DNA of 64,000 nucleotides from JBCCFK01 sp965262315. GTDB lineage: Bacteria > Actinomycetota > Acidimicrobiia > Acidimicrobiales > UBA8592. The notes under the pieces were generated by a model, which did no database searches, was not told where the DNA came from, and saw nothing but the letters and a program-made list of their open reading frames with translations. Made by a program: the position numbers and the translations under genes. Positions 47,898 to 56,888 of the stretch are shown piece by piece. The stretch is taken from NCBI GenBank assembly GCA_965262315.1, contig CBDHFJ010000159.1:16163-80162 (forward strand). The letters run 5' to 3'. Position 1 is the stretch's first letter. Every line of letters begins with the position of its first letter.

Positions 47898-49505
47898 CTA
47901 CGCGTCGCCCTCGGGCTCGCCGTAGCCGCCGCCGCCCGGCAGATCGAGGCGCACGATGTCCTCACCGGACAGTGTGATGCGGGCCTGGGTCTCGACCTTG
48001 TCGCCGTTCACCATGAAGGCTCCGGCCTCGCCGGCTTGGCCCCCGAAGAGGCCCTGGGGAGCGTCGTCGAGACGGCTGGTGACCGCGTTGAGCTGCCACG
48101 GCTTCTCGGTGTCGACCGAGAACTCGATGGTCTGGCCGCGCCCGCCCTGCTGGGCGCCCCTGCCGCCGGAGTCCATGCGCAGCGACTTCTGGTGGAACCG
48201 GATCGGCGCCGAGGCCTCCACGACCTCGATGGGGACCGCGGAGACACCGGTGGGATAGGAACAGGCGTCGAGGCCGGGCTTCGTTGCCCGGGCGCCGACG
48301 CCGCCCGCGTACGTGAACATGGCGGTGATGAACGGGCTCCCGTCGGGGTGGTTGCCGTTGACCTGCATGGTCCACACCGCGCCGGACCCTTCGGCCATCG
48401 CCTGGTCGGGCTTCACCTGCGCCAACGCCTTGAGCAGCGCGTTGGGCAGGAACATGCCCACGACGTGGCGGGCCGTGCCCGGCTGGGGCGCGACGGCGTT
48501 GACGATCGAGCCCTCGGGCGCCTCGACCTTGATGGGCCCCAGGCTGCCGTGATTGTTGGGAATGTCGGGGTTGAGGACCGACCGCACGGTGAAGGTGGTG
48601 TAGGCGTGGGTGTAGTTCTTGACCACGTTGATGCCCCACGGGCTGGCCTCGGACGTGCCGTCGTAGTCGACGGTGATCTCGCCGGCGTCGGGGTCGACGG
48701 TGATCGCGCAGACGATGTCGATCTTGGAGCCGTCGGCCAGGTCGAGCACGGCGCTCGACTCGTACGTCCCACCCGGGAGCTCCTTGATGCTGTCTCGGGT
48801 GGCGGCCTCGGACCTGGTGATGATCTCGTCGGCGAGGCCCTCGATGTCGTCGAGGCCGAACGAGTCGCAGAGCGTGGTGAGCCGCTGCGCCCCGACCTCG
48901 CCCGATGCCATCTGGGCGTGCAGGTCGCCGGCCATGTGGTCGGGCTGGCGGACGTTGGACAGGATGAACCGCCACACGTCCTCGTTGCGCTCGGGCGTCC
49001 CGTCCTTGCCCTTCATCAGCTTGCAGATCGGGATCCACAGGCCTTCTTCGAACACATCCCGACCGCCGGCGCCGATGCCGTAGCCACCGACGTCGGTGTG
49101 GTGGATCGTCGACCCGAAGAAGGCGATGACCCGGCCGTTGCGCCACGCCGGCACCAACACGGTGACGTCGAGGAGCTGACCCGCCGTCTTGTAGGGGTCG
49201 TTCGTGATCAGGATGTCGCCCGGCTCGAGCTCGTCGACCGGATACACGTCGAGCATGTTGGCGGCGCCGATGGCCAACGAGTTGATGTGGCCGGGCGTGC
49301 CGGTGACCGCCTGGGCCACCATGCGGCCCCGGCGATCGAAGACCGCGTTGGCCAGGTCCCCGGCCTCACGGACGATCGGTGAGAAGGCGGCGCGCTGCAG
49401 CGCCCGCGCCTGCTCGTTGACCGTCGAGATCAGGGACTGCCACAGGATCTCGAGCTCGACCGGATCGAAGTCGGGGGAGGCAGTTGGCGTGTCGGTTGCC
49501 GTCAT
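47898..49505 (-). CDS. hyuB: Hydantoinase B/oxoprolinase-type subunit
   Basis: A 535-residue HyuB/acetone-carboxylase-alpha-like protein. FDPVELEILWQSLISTVNEQA at the start, FSPIVREAGDLANAVFD, GDILITNDPYKTAGQLLDVT, and the Gly-rich ending LPGGGGYGEPEG are standard. With HyuA it forms an ATP-dependent enzyme opening a cyclic imide/amide or carboxylating a ketone. Start overlaps the hyuA stop (ATGA). Confidence 0.9.
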   Translation of the reverse strand: MTATDTPTASPDFDPVELEILWQSLISTVNEQARALQRAAFSPIVREAGDLANAVFDRRGRMVAQAVTGTPGHINSLAIGAANMLDVYPVDELEPGDILITNDPYKTAGQLLDVTVLVPAWRNGRVIAFFGSTIHHTDVGGYGIGAGGRDVFEEGLWIPICKLMKGKDGTPERNEDVWRFILSNVRQPDHMAGDLHAQMASGEVGAQRLTTLCDSFGLDDIEGLADEIITRSEAATRDSIKELPGGTYESSAVLDLADGSKIDIVCAITVDPDAGEITVDYDGTSEASPWGINVVKNYTHAYTTFTVRSVLNPDIPNNHGSLGPIKVEAPEGSIVNAVAPQPGTARHVVGMFLPNALLKALAQVKPDQAMAEGSGAVWTMQVNGNHPDGSPFITAMFTYAGGVGARATKPGLDACSYPTGVSAVPIEVVEASAPIRFHQKSLRMDSGGRGAQQGGRGQTIEFSVDTEKPWQLNAVTSRLDDAPQGLFGGQAGEAGAFMVNGDKVETQARITLSGEDIVRLDLPGGGGYGEPEGDA

Positions 49506-51580
49506 GAGGCACTCCTCGTTGCGATCATCGAACCGTCGGAGGCGACCTCGACTGTCCAGCCGGGGCGGATCACGCTGGTGGTCTCGCGCTCCTCGACCAC
49601 CGCGGGCCCCTCGAAGCTGGCGCCGGCGCCGAGATCGGCCCGCTTGTAGACCGGGGTGTCGACGGCGTCACTCCCCCGGGCGAACACCATCGGACGGCTG
49701 CCGGCGGCGACGGCCTCGCCGCCGCGGACCGCCACGTCGGGTTCGACGTCGGCGGCCGGCGCATACGCGGAGAGCCGCCAGGTGACGGCCTCGACCGGCA
49801 CGTCGGGAATGGCCATGCCGTAGATGCGCCGGTACTCCTCTTCGAAGCGCTCGTGCACCTGCTCGGCGGTGGCGGGCCAGGCATCGCCCTCGCCCACCCA
49901 CACGGTGATCTCGTTGCCCTGCCCGGCGTAGCGAGCATCGACGCCGTAGCGGAAGATGACGGCGTCCTCGGCCACACCGGCCGCGAGCAGGACCCTCCGG
50001 CCCTCGTCGCGCAGGTCGTCGAGCAACGCGTCTCGCTCGGCCGGGTCGACCTCGGCGATCAGCCGCGGCAGCGACCGGGCGAGGTCGATGCGGACGGGCG
50101 AGACCAGGGTGCCGAACGCCGACAGCACGCTGGCGTTGACCGGGAAGATCACTCGATCGGACTCCAACAGGTCGGCCACGCCGCAGGCGTGTACCGGGCC
50201 GGCGCCACCGAACGCGATGACGGTCACACCCCGCAGGTCGACACCCATCTCGACGCCGTGCATCCGTGCCGCGGCGGCCATGTTCTGATTGACGACCTCG
50301 TGCACCCCGGCCGCGGTGTCGACGACCGACAGGTCGAGCGACTCGGCCACCGGGCCCATCGCCGAGTCCGCCGCAGCGGCGTCGAGCGGCATGTCACCGC
50401 CGAGAAAGGCCTGGGCGTCGAGGAGACCGAGCAACAGGTCGGCGTCGGTGACCGCGGGCGTGGCCCCACCCCGGCCGTAGCTGGCGGGACCGGGGTCGGC
50501 GCCGGCCGAGTCCGGACCGACCTTGAGCAGGCCGAACTGGTCCTTGCGCGCCAAGCTGCCGCCGCCGGCGCCGATCTCGACCAGGTCGACCGACGGCACC
50601 GAGCACGGGAAGCCCGAGCCCTTCTTGAACCGGTAGGCGCGAGCGACCTCGAAGGTGTTGGTGAGCTCGGGCTCGCCGTGGTCGATCAGACACGCCTTGG
50701 CCGTGGTGCCGCCCATGTCGAAGCAGAGCAGCCGATCCTCACCCATGCGGTTGGCGAACCAGCTGCCGGCGAGCGCCCCGGCGGCCGGGCCCGACTCGAC
50801 GAGGCGAATGGGGCCACGAGCGGCGTCGTCGGCGGAGACCACACCGCCGTTGGAGAGCATCATCAACACCGAACCGCCGAAGCCCTCCGACGACAGCCAC
50901 TTCTGCAGCTCGTCGAGGTAGGGCCCGATCACGGGCATCGTGGCCGCATTGCACGCGGCGGTGACCATGCGCGGGTACTCGCGGATCTGCGGTGAGATCT
51001 CGGCCGAGACACAGACCGGCACGCCGAGCTCGCGGCGCAGATGGTCGGCGACGGCCAGCTCGTTGGCGGCGTTGACGTACGAGTTCAGCAGGCAGACGGC
51101 GACGGACTCGACCTCGGCGGCACGAAGACCTTCGGTGACCTCCGCCAGGCTCTCGCCCGTCGGCTCGCGCAACACCGCACCCTCGGCGCCGACCCGTTCG
51201 TCGAGTTCGAACGTCAGCTCGCGCGGAATCGGCGGCGCCGGGAACTCGATCTGCAGGTCGTACATGTCATAGCGATGCTCGTCACGAATGAGCAGCGTGT
51301 CGCCGAACCCCTTGGTGGTGACCAGGCCGGCGCGTCCGGTCTTGCCCTCGATCAACGCATTCGTGACCAGCGTCGTGGCGTGCACGATGGGCTTGGTGAT
51401 GTCGCCGGGCGCGACACCGGCCTTGGCCAACAGCTGGGTGACGCCGGTGCGCACCCCGTCCAGCGGGGCCGAGGGCGTGGTCAGGGTCTTGTCCACCACC
51501 ACTCGGCCCGACTCGGCGTCGAGCAGCACCACGTCGGTGAAGGTGCCGCCGATGTCGACGGCGAGGCGCCAGTCCGCCAT
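49502..51580 (-). CDS. hyuA: Hydantoinase A/oxoprolinase-type subunit
   Basis: A 692-residue ATP-binding subunit. WRLAVDIGGTFTDVVLLD is the actin-fold phosphate-binding strand, LCFDMGGTTAKACLI the second, and VIAFGGAGPVHACGVAD the third. N-methylhydantoinase, 5-oxoprolinase and acetone or acetophenone carboxylase share this subunit. ATG at 51580 overlaps the cupin stop, leaving MADWRLAVDIGG as N-terminus. Confidence 0.92.
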   Translation of the reverse strand: MADWRLAVDIGGTFTDVVLLDAESGRVVVDKTLTTPSAPLDGVRTGVTQLLAKAGVAPGDITKPIVHATTLVTNALIEGKTGRAGLVTTKGFGDTLLIRDEHRYDMYDLQIEFPAPPIPRELTFELDERVGAEGAVLREPTGESLAEVTEGLRAAEVESVAVCLLNSYVNAANELAVADHLRRELGVPVCVSAEISPQIREYPRMVTAACNAATMPVIGPYLDELQKWLSSEGFGGSVLMMLSNGGVVSADDAARGPIRLVESGPAAGALAGSWFANRMGEDRLLCFDMGGTTAKACLIDHGEPELTNTFEVARAYRFKKGSGFPCSVPSVDLVEIGAGGGSLARKDQFGLLKVGPDSAGADPGPASYGRGGATPAVTDADLLLGLLDAQAFLGGDMPLDAAAADSAMGPVAESLDLSVVDTAAGVHEVVNQNMAAAARMHGVEMGVDLRGVTVIAFGGAGPVHACGVADLLESDRVIFPVNASVLSAFGTLVSPVRIDLARSLPRLIAEVDPAERDALLDDLRDEGRRVLLAAGVAEDAVIFRYGVDARYAGQGNEITVWVGEGDAWPATAEQVHERFEEEYRRIYGMAIPDVPVEAVTWRLSAYAPAADVEPDVAVRGGEAVAAGSRPMVFARGSDAVDTPVYKRADLGAGASFEGPAVVEERETTSVIRPGWTVEVASDGSMIATRSAS

Positions 51581-51972
51581 CAGCCGTTCCTCAGGTCGTC
51601 GCGGGGCGGGCTGAACACGTCGAGGATCCAGCACTCGTCGTACTCGTCGTCACCGATGAACACGCTGTCGCCGTGCCACACCCCGGTGTTGGCCAGGTAG
51701 CACTCGTTCTCGCCCAACACCATGCGGTCGGTGGTGTCCTGGGCACCGATCCGGAAGTCGAGCTTGCCGCGGGCGATGATGCCCAGCTGTTCGTGCTCGT
51801 CGTGCTTGTGCATGAACGAGCCTTCGGCGCCGCCCGCGATGCGCCAGAAGCACAGCTGCAGGTTGTCGCCGGTGATGACGCGACGACGAAACCCCGGACG
51901 ATCGGTCTCCTTGAACTCGTCCTCGTCGTAGAAGTGACAGAACTGATTGCTCAGGTTCACACGGACCCCCAT
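51580..51972 (-). CDS. Cupin-domain protein, first gene of the hydantoinase operon
   Basis: A 130-residue single-domain cupin. Motif 1 is EGSFMHKHDEHEQLGIIARGKLDF (His-x-His, Glu), motif 2 NTGVWHGDSVF. It could be a metal-dependent isomerase, dioxygenase or hydrolase, or a binding protein. The ATG at 51972 lies only six bases from a perfect FadR-type operator, so a very short leader is likely. It overlaps hyuA by TGATG. Confidence 0.8.
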   Translation of the reverse strand: MGVRVNLSNQFCHFYDEDEFKETDRPGFRRRVITGDNLQLCFWRIAGGAEGSFMHKHDEHEQLGIIARGKLDFRIGAQDTTDRMVLGENECYLANTGVWHGDSVFIGDDEYDECWILDVFSPPRDDLRNG

Positions 51973-51978
51973 GGACTG

Positions 51979-51991
51979 ATGGTCTGACCAT
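51979..51991. promoter_or_regulatory. FadR-type operator before the cupin-hydantoinase operon
   Basis: ATGGTCTGACCAT is a perfect palindrome. On the leftward strand TGCTATGGT could be an extended -10 element, so a bound repressor would cover the promoter. The same palindrome stands beside the GntR gene. Confidence 0.75.
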
Positions 51992-52034
51992 AGCAGTCGT
52001 GACCGGCCTGAGTGCCCGACGGGTCAGGTCCGCG

Positions 52035-53027
52035 TCATGCGCCGTCGGACTCGACCAACTCGAGGAAGCGGCGGCGCCACTCGACCGAGGGCTTGTCGGA
52101 CTGCACGCTGACCAGGTCGGTCCGGCCCAACGGAAGCGAGCCCGGCACCTGTTCGAGCATCGCCTTGTCCTCGGCGCCGATCGCTCGATCGAACGACACG
52201 ACCTCCTGCGGGTCCACCGAGAAGTCGTCGTTCCGCCACACGACGAACGTGAAGTACGACGTGACGTCGTCGATCGGCGTGGAGCACAGCAACAGGATGT
52301 GCTCCAACCCGTCGGCGTAGCGGATGGTGCTGCGAACCGTGAGCGGCAACACGAACCCGCTGCTCATCCACCGGTGCACGACCTCTGCCTCGGAGCCCGA
52401 CGTGGCCGCGGCCTCGTCGGGGTTGTTGGCATCGACCTCGTACGCGTAGCCGTACCAGCCGTTGTCGAGTTCCTCCAGGTCGATCTTGGGGACCTCGGTG
52501 GCCTGGCCCGCCCCGAACGTGCCGGTGTGCACCCAGGGGAAGTGGCTGATGTCGAGGAAGTTGTCGACCATGCGAGTGGCCGATGCAGCCCAGACCTCGA
52601 CCCCGGTGTTGATCCGCCGGAAGGCCGGGTCGTCGTCGTGGGGGATCACCGGGACGTCGCCGTCGGGCTGGTCGAGCGCGATCCACACCAGGCCGTAGCG
52701 CTCGCGCACGTGGACACACGGCAGGTGGGCGGCCGGGGGCACGGTGGCACCGGCTCCTGACGACGGCACCGACACGCAGGCACCGTCCTCGCCGAACCCC
52801 CATCCGTGGTAGGCGCAGAGGAGTTGGTCCCCCTCGACCCGACCGAGCGACAGGGGCGCCTCCCGGTGCGGGCACCGGTCGGGTGCGGCGACGATCGCAC
52901 CGCCCGACCGGTAGAGCACGAGGTCCTCGCCGAGGAGCGTGACCTTGACCGGGCCGGGGTCGACGTCGTCGATCTCGGCGACCGGATACCAGTGGTGCCG
53001 CAGCGCGGGAGCGTGGACGAACTGCAC
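52035..53027 (-). CDS. Second Rieske oxygenase alpha subunit (PobA/VanA-like)
   Basis: A 330-residue single-component-type oxygenase. Rieske site CPHREAPLSLG...CAYHGW (about 46-68), iron site MVDNFLDISHFPWVH. This shorter group, with vanillate demethylase and carbazole/oxoquinoline oxygenases, often removes methyl groups or hydroxylates heterocycles. I prefer the GTG at 53027 (VQFVHAPALRHHWYP), preceded by GGAGG, over the in-frame ATG further upstream. It is divergent from the SnoaL-like gene. Confidence 0.88.
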   Translation of the reverse strand: MQFVHAPALRHHWYPVAEIDDVDPGPVKVTLLGEDLVLYRSGGAIVAAPDRCPHREAPLSLGRVEGDQLLCAYHGWGFGEDGACVSVPSSGAGATVPPAAHLPCVHVRERYGLVWIALDQPDGDVPVIPHDDDPAFRRINTGVEVWAASATRMVDNFLDISHFPWVHTGTFGAGQATEVPKIDLEELDNGWYGYAYEVDANNPDEAAATSGSEAEVVHRWMSSGFVLPLTVRSTIRYADGLEHILLLCSTPIDDVTSYFTFVVWRNDDFSVDPQEVVSFDRAIGAEDKAMLEQVPGSLPLGRTDLVSVQSDKPSVEWRRRFLELVESDGA

Positions 53028-53087
53028 GGTTGGGGGACCTCCATCTGGGCGGGGCGTCGCGGGCGTTCCCCGTGCCACAGTGGGCCC

Positions 53088-53516
53088 ATGACCGACGCAG
53101 CGTCAAGCCCCTCCGAGGTCGTGGCCTCCTATCTGGCCGCCTTCGACACCCGCGACCCCGAGGCGATCGCGGCCCACGTGAGCGACGACTTCGCCAACCG
53201 CCACACGGCCGCCCTCGGCAGCTCGTGCGACGGCCGCGAGGCCTACCTCGAGCGCCTCCCGGGCTTCCTCGCGAGCATGCCCGGCCTGCACTTCGAGGTC
53301 GAGCAACTGGTCGCCGACGGCCCCGACGTCGCGGCCTTCTACACGATGAGTGGCCGCTGGCAGGGCGACGCCGAGTTCTCGGTCCGCGGCATCCAGCACC
53401 TGCGGGTCCGAAACGGCCTGATCACCCACCGCACCGACTACTGGGACAGCGCTGTGTTCCTCGCCCAGGTCGACGATGGGGCGGCCGCCACGCTGGCCGA
53501 GCTCGGCCTGGCCTGA
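53088..53516 (+). CDS. SnoaL-like/nuclear-transport-factor-2 fold protein
   Basis: A 142-residue cone-shaped alpha/beta protein: VVASYLAAFDTRDPEAIAAHVSDDF and GIQHLRVRNGLITHRTDYWDSAVFL are typical. Members are small isomerases, cyclases or hydrolases, or the beta partner of oxygenases. It is divergent from the second Rieske gene, sharing a 60-base promoter gap. Role is uncertain. Confidence 0.75.
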   Translation: MTDAASSPSEVVASYLAAFDTRDPEAIAAHVSDDFANRHTAALGSSCDGREAYLERLPGFLASMPGLHFEVEQLVADGPDVAAFYTMSGRWQGDAEFSVRGIQHLRVRNGLITHRTDYWDSAVFLAQVDDGAAATLAELGLA

Positions 53517-53582
53517 CCGGCCACGGGGTCCCTGCGGAGTGAGCCCCGAGTCGAATGTGGTCCGGTCAGACCACTCAGAGAC

Positions 53583-54155
53583 TCAACTCGCGTCTGCTCG
53601 GGCTCGACGCAACAGCTCGGTGAGCCCTACCGCACCCGCGACCCGTTCGAGATAGTCCCAGTCCAGTCCGTCGCTGAGGCTGAGAATGCGCTCGACATCG
53701 CGCCATTGCCGATCCGACACCCCGCCTCCCTGCCGGAACCAGTCGAGCTTCCTGAGCACCTGGTCCTCAGGTGCCGTGACCCACAGTCGCACCGGCGGGT
53801 CGATGGGCACCTCGACCATGATCCTCCGGTCCCGCTGCCCGCGATCAAGGGGTGCGTCACCCAGGAGGAAGACATCGATCTTGTATGCGGTGTCGTCCAA
53901 CACGTTGAAGGAACCGCCGTCAGCGAGTGCACGACGCGCCGAGACGAGCGGCACGTAGTAGCCGGCCGCGACGATTGCATCCAGAAGGTCATCGCCGACG
54001 TCCTGACCGAGATGAACCGCAACATCCACGTCGACCGTGCTCCGTGGCTCGCCAACCAGCGAGCTCGCCAGGGAACCGCCGAGAACCGCAGTGCCGCCGA
54101 CGTTCTCCACCAGCTGCATGAACCTCGCCGCGAGATGAAGCGGGCTGCTGCTCAC
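53583..54155 (-). CDS. MNT-type nucleotidyltransferase-like protein
   Basis: A 190-residue protein with the nucleotidyltransferase-fold motif: GGSLASSLVGEPRSTVDVDVAV (GGS then DxD), followed by YKIDVFLL (third Asp) and an alpha-helical tail. It resembles AbiEii-like or toxin-linked transferases. A GTG at 54155 (VSSSPLHLAARFM) overlaps the TGA of the upstream small gene, so they form a pair. Toxin, antitoxin or tRNA-modifying roles cannot be told apart. Confidence 0.65.
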   Translation of the reverse strand: MSSSPLHLAARFMQLVENVGGTAVLGGSLASSLVGEPRSTVDVDVAVHLGQDVGDDLLDAIVAAGYYVPLVSARRALADGGSFNVLDDTAYKIDVFLLGDAPLDRGQRDRRIMVEVPIDPPVRLWVTAPEDQVLRKLDWFRQGGGVSDRQWRDVERILSLSDGLDWDYLERVAGAVGLTELLRRARADAS

Positions 54156-54410
54156 GCCGGCCTGAATGCAGCGCAGAGCTCGCTCTCGGCGAACTCGCGC
54201 CCGTACCGCCTCACAATGAGCTGGTAGGTCCTCTCGGCGGCGGTCGAGCCAGGGTGGTCTCGGGCGATACCGGCGAGCGCCAATGGCGGTCGTCGCTGCG
54301 CACAGCTCGCCGATCATCTGGGCTCGCTCGGCCACGGAGAGTCGACGAAGCCGAGCGTCGAGTTCCTCGCCGACTGCCGACCCGGTGTCCACGCTGGTTC
54401 TGGCGTTCAC
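54152..54410 (-). pseudogene. Small partner of the nucleotidyltransferase, one frameshift
   Basis: About 85 residues. EELDARLRRLSVAERAQMIGE continues, after a one-base shift near 54280, as LALAGIARDHPGSTAAERTY and LIVRRYGREFAESELC. I recognise the layout as the short helical protein often found before such nucleotidyltransferases. The stop overlaps the next start (GTGA). Without the shift both genes fuse into one long frame, which is artefactual. Confidence 0.5.
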
Positions 54411-54720
54411 GCCGACAGCGTACCGGCGACCACCGACGCCGACCGGGGTCGACACGCACAGGCCTCCATCTCGAGTTCCAGCGTGCTCGCGGGTTGGGCG
54501 GGCCACTCTGTCGAGCCTTCACGTCACGACGAGAATCGCGCCACGACCGCTTGCTCACCACGCAAGGGGGCCCGACAACGGCTCGTGGACGAGCGCTCGC
54601 AGGAACTCTGCGTGCGAGCGTGGTCGCGTGCGGTCGACGACGTGCGTTGAGCCGTCCGGCGAAGTCGATGCGCAAGACCGACGTGGTGTCGACGGCGCCG
54701 GGCCCCTGAGCTGTCGGCGT
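54411..54720. other. Gap with no recognisable gene
   Basis: Between the nucleotidyltransferase pair and the GntR stop I see no protein family on either strand and no clear hairpin. It should hold the promoter of the leftward pair. Confidence 0.4.
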
Positions 54721-55441
54721 TCACACCAGGTCGTCGACCATGGACTGTTCGACCGAGCCGACGTGGCCGCTGGCGGCGTCCTCGATGGCGGCGACGTCGC
54801 CTGACGTGAGCGCGGCCGAGATCGCTCGGTGAGCGGCACAGGAGTCGGCGATGATGCGGCGCACCGACGGGCGGTTGGCCTCGTCGCCGAGCAGCGCATC
54901 GAACTCGTGGCTGCGGAAGAGCTGGTCGAGGACCTTGCCGTAGAGCTCGATCAGCAGCGGGTTGCCGCAGGCCGCAGCGATCGTGGTGTGGAACTCGCGG
55001 TCGAGCGCTCGGAACGATGCGATGTCGAGGTCGTCGTGGAACTTCGCAGCCAGACCGGCGACCGCGACGCGCTCGTCGTCGGTGGCCCGTGCGGCCGCGA
55101 GCCGAAAGATCGGCACCTCGAGCACGCGGTCGCGTTTCGAAGAGCTGGGTGACGAACCCCTTGCGGTCGTCGGGCACGTCGACGGTGACATCGGGCAGGT
55201 GCTCGGCGACGAACGAGCGGTTGCCGCGACGCTCGACGACACCGAGCGACAGCAGGCCCTGCATCGCCTCCCGCACCGAGGTCCGGGCGACGCGGAACTG
55301 GTCCGCGAGGTCGCGTTCGGAGGGCATCTGCTGGCCGGGCGCCAGGTCACCGGTGGTGATGCGACGCATCAGCTGCGCCCGGATCTGCGAACTCACGGTC
55401 TCGCGCGAGATCGGCTCGAACGTCACGTCGGTGTCGGCCAC
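54721..55441 (-). pseudogene. FadR-subfamily GntR regulator, one frameshift
   Basis: About 240 residues. The winged helix is MPSERDLADQFRVARTSVREAMQGLLSLGVVERR (about 38-71); after a one-base insertion in an A-run near 55137 the FCD ligand domain continues (VLEVPIFRLAAARA, FRALDREFHTTIAAACGNPLL, HRAISAALTSGDVAAIEDA). FCD domains bind small carboxylates. Two perfect ATGGTCNGACCAT palindromes lie in its 5' region, consistent with autoregulation. The homopolymer location suggests the frameshift is a read error. Confidence 0.8.
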
Positions 55442-55493
55442 GGCCCCCTGCTTTCACCCGATCAGCCGGCCCCATTCGGATCGGCTTGGTCCT

Positions 55494-55506
55494 ATGGTCG
55501 GACCAT
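55494..55506. promoter_or_regulatory. FadR-type operator, GntR side
   Basis: ATGGTCGGACCAT, a perfect palindrome 53 bases before the GntR start and pointing to autoregulation. It differs from the other operators only at the central base. Confidence 0.75.
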
Positions 55507-55550
55507 TGGCCCGTCACCGTACCATCCGCCGAACGGGGGACGAAGGGCCC

Positions 55551-55565
55551 GATGGTCTGACCATC
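55551..55565. promoter_or_regulatory. FadR-type operator, VOC side
   Basis: GATGGTCTGACCATC, a 15-base perfect palindrome, the best copy in the window. A possible -10 (GGTAGCGT) follows within ten bases, before the rightward VOC gene. Confidence 0.8.
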
Positions 55566-55605
55566 GGACCGTGGTAGCGTCACGACCAGCCGGCGGAGAC
55601 CGGAG

Positions 55606-56109
55606 ATGGCGAGGAGGACGACCGTGAGCGACCAGCCCACCTACGACGTGCACCCCACCGAAGCGCGATGGACCCACATCGCGCTGCGCGTCAACGACAT
55701 CGATGCCACGATCGACTGGTACACCGAGTTCACCCCCCTCGAGCTCTTGGACCGCCGCGAGGACGACCAGGGCTACGGCGCTTGGCTGGGCATGCCCGAC
55801 ACCTACGAGAAGCCCTTCATCCTGGTCATCGCTCAGTTCTTCCCCGAGACCGACCCGTTCAAGGACGCCCCGAACGCGGTCCTCCAGCCGTTCGCTCATC
55901 TCGGCATGGAGCTCCCCACCAAGGAGGCCGTCGACGCGATGGCCGCCAAGGGCGCCGAGGCGGGCTGCCTCGGCATGCCGGCCATGATGATGCCCGCCCC
56001 GATCGGCTACATCTGCATGCTCAAGGACCCCGACGGCAACATGGTCGAGTACTCGTGGGACCAGGGCGTCTACGTCACCGCCCAGGACAAGTGGGGGCCC
56101 AAGGGCTGA
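55606..56109 (+). CDS. VOC-family (glyoxalase-fold) protein
   Basis: A 167-residue VOC protein. RWTHIALRVNDIDATIDWYTEFTPLELLDRREDD is the first module with His metal ligand; FAHLGMELPTKEAVDAM and YICMLKDPDGNMVEYSWDQGV the second, with Glu. GTG at 55624 has a well-spaced GGAGG and is an equally good start. It is divergent from the GntR gene, with a perfect operator between. Confidence 0.82.
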   Translation: MARRTTVSDQPTYDVHPTEARWTHIALRVNDIDATIDWYTEFTPLELLDRREDDQGYGAWLGMPDTYEKPFILVIAQFFPETDPFKDAPNAVLQPFAHLGMELPTKEAVDAMAAKGAEAGCLGMPAMMMPAPIGYICMLKDPDGNMVEYSWDQGVYVTAQDKWGPKG

Positions 56110-56159
56110 CGCCACGTCGTTGCCGTTCGCGCCAGGTCGATCGCGCCCCTGCAGGCACG

Positions 56160-56789
56160 TCACGGCATCGACGGCGGCAGGCCGGTCGGCTGGACGTTGA
56201 ACTCGCGCAGCAGCACCTCGCCGTGCAGTTGATCGAGCAACGTCACGGTCGCCAGGTTGACCCACATCCCGAGCATCATCGACGGCTCGCCGCCCAGCGC
56301 CCACACCGCCGCCGACTTGATCGGCGTCGCATGGGTGACCACGAGGATGTCGCGGCCGACGGCCTCGGCTGCCAGGTCGGCGCATGCCTCGCTGACCCGA
56401 TCGTGCATGCTGACCATCGACTCGCCACCGCCGGGCTCGTAGTGCGGGTCGTCGCGCCACCGTTGGTGCAGATCGACGATCACCTCGCCGATCATCCGGT
56501 CGTCGAACTCGCCGAAGTCGATCTCCCGCCACCGGTCATCGATCACCACACCATCGCCGCCGAAGCCCGCCAGCCGCGCGGTGTCACGAGTACGCGTCAG
56601 CGAGCTGGTGACCACCTGGTCGATCTGGAAGCGTTCACGCAGATACTCGCCCGCCGCGACCGCCTGCGCCTCACCGACCGCGTCGAGCGGTGAGTCGAAC
56701 CGGCCCTGGACCCGTGCCTGTGCGTTGTTCGGCGTGCGCCCGTGGCGAAGCAGAATCAACACACCCCGAGTGTCGCACAGGCCGACCAT
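56160..56789 (-). CDS. Histidine phosphatase (phosphoglycerate-mutase-like)
   Basis: A 209-residue branch-1 histidine phosphatase. The catalytic RHG is in LILLRHGRTPNNAQARVQG, the Glu in WREIDFGEFD, and the second His in LVVTHATPIKSA. This set is found in MSMEG_4193-like phosphatases, cobC types and broad acid phosphatases. ATG at 56789 or GTG at 56762 could be the start. Divergent from the MBL-like gene. Confidence 0.82.
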   Translation of the reverse strand: MVGLCDTRGVLILLRHGRTPNNAQARVQGRFDSPLDAVGEAQAVAAGEYLRERFQIDQVVTSSLTRTRDTARLAGFGGDGVVIDDRWREIDFGEFDDRMIGEVIVDLHQRWRDDPHYEPGGGESMVSMHDRVSEACADLAAEAVGRDILVVTHATPIKSAAVWALGGEPSMMLGMWVNLATVTLLDQLHGEVLLREFNVQPTGLPPSMP

Positions 56790-56888
56790 GGTGAGCCCGT
56801 CCGGGCCGCCACCGTCCGCTGGGTCGAGGTCGGACGGCGGGGTCCGACCCAGTACGGTCAGGAACGTGACCCCACGACGAGTGACGCG

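Noticed and set aside
53557..53574. A further FadR-type operator (CGGTCAGACCA)
   Set aside because: It lies between two convergent stop codons, so no promoter is near; more likely chance or part of a weak terminator.
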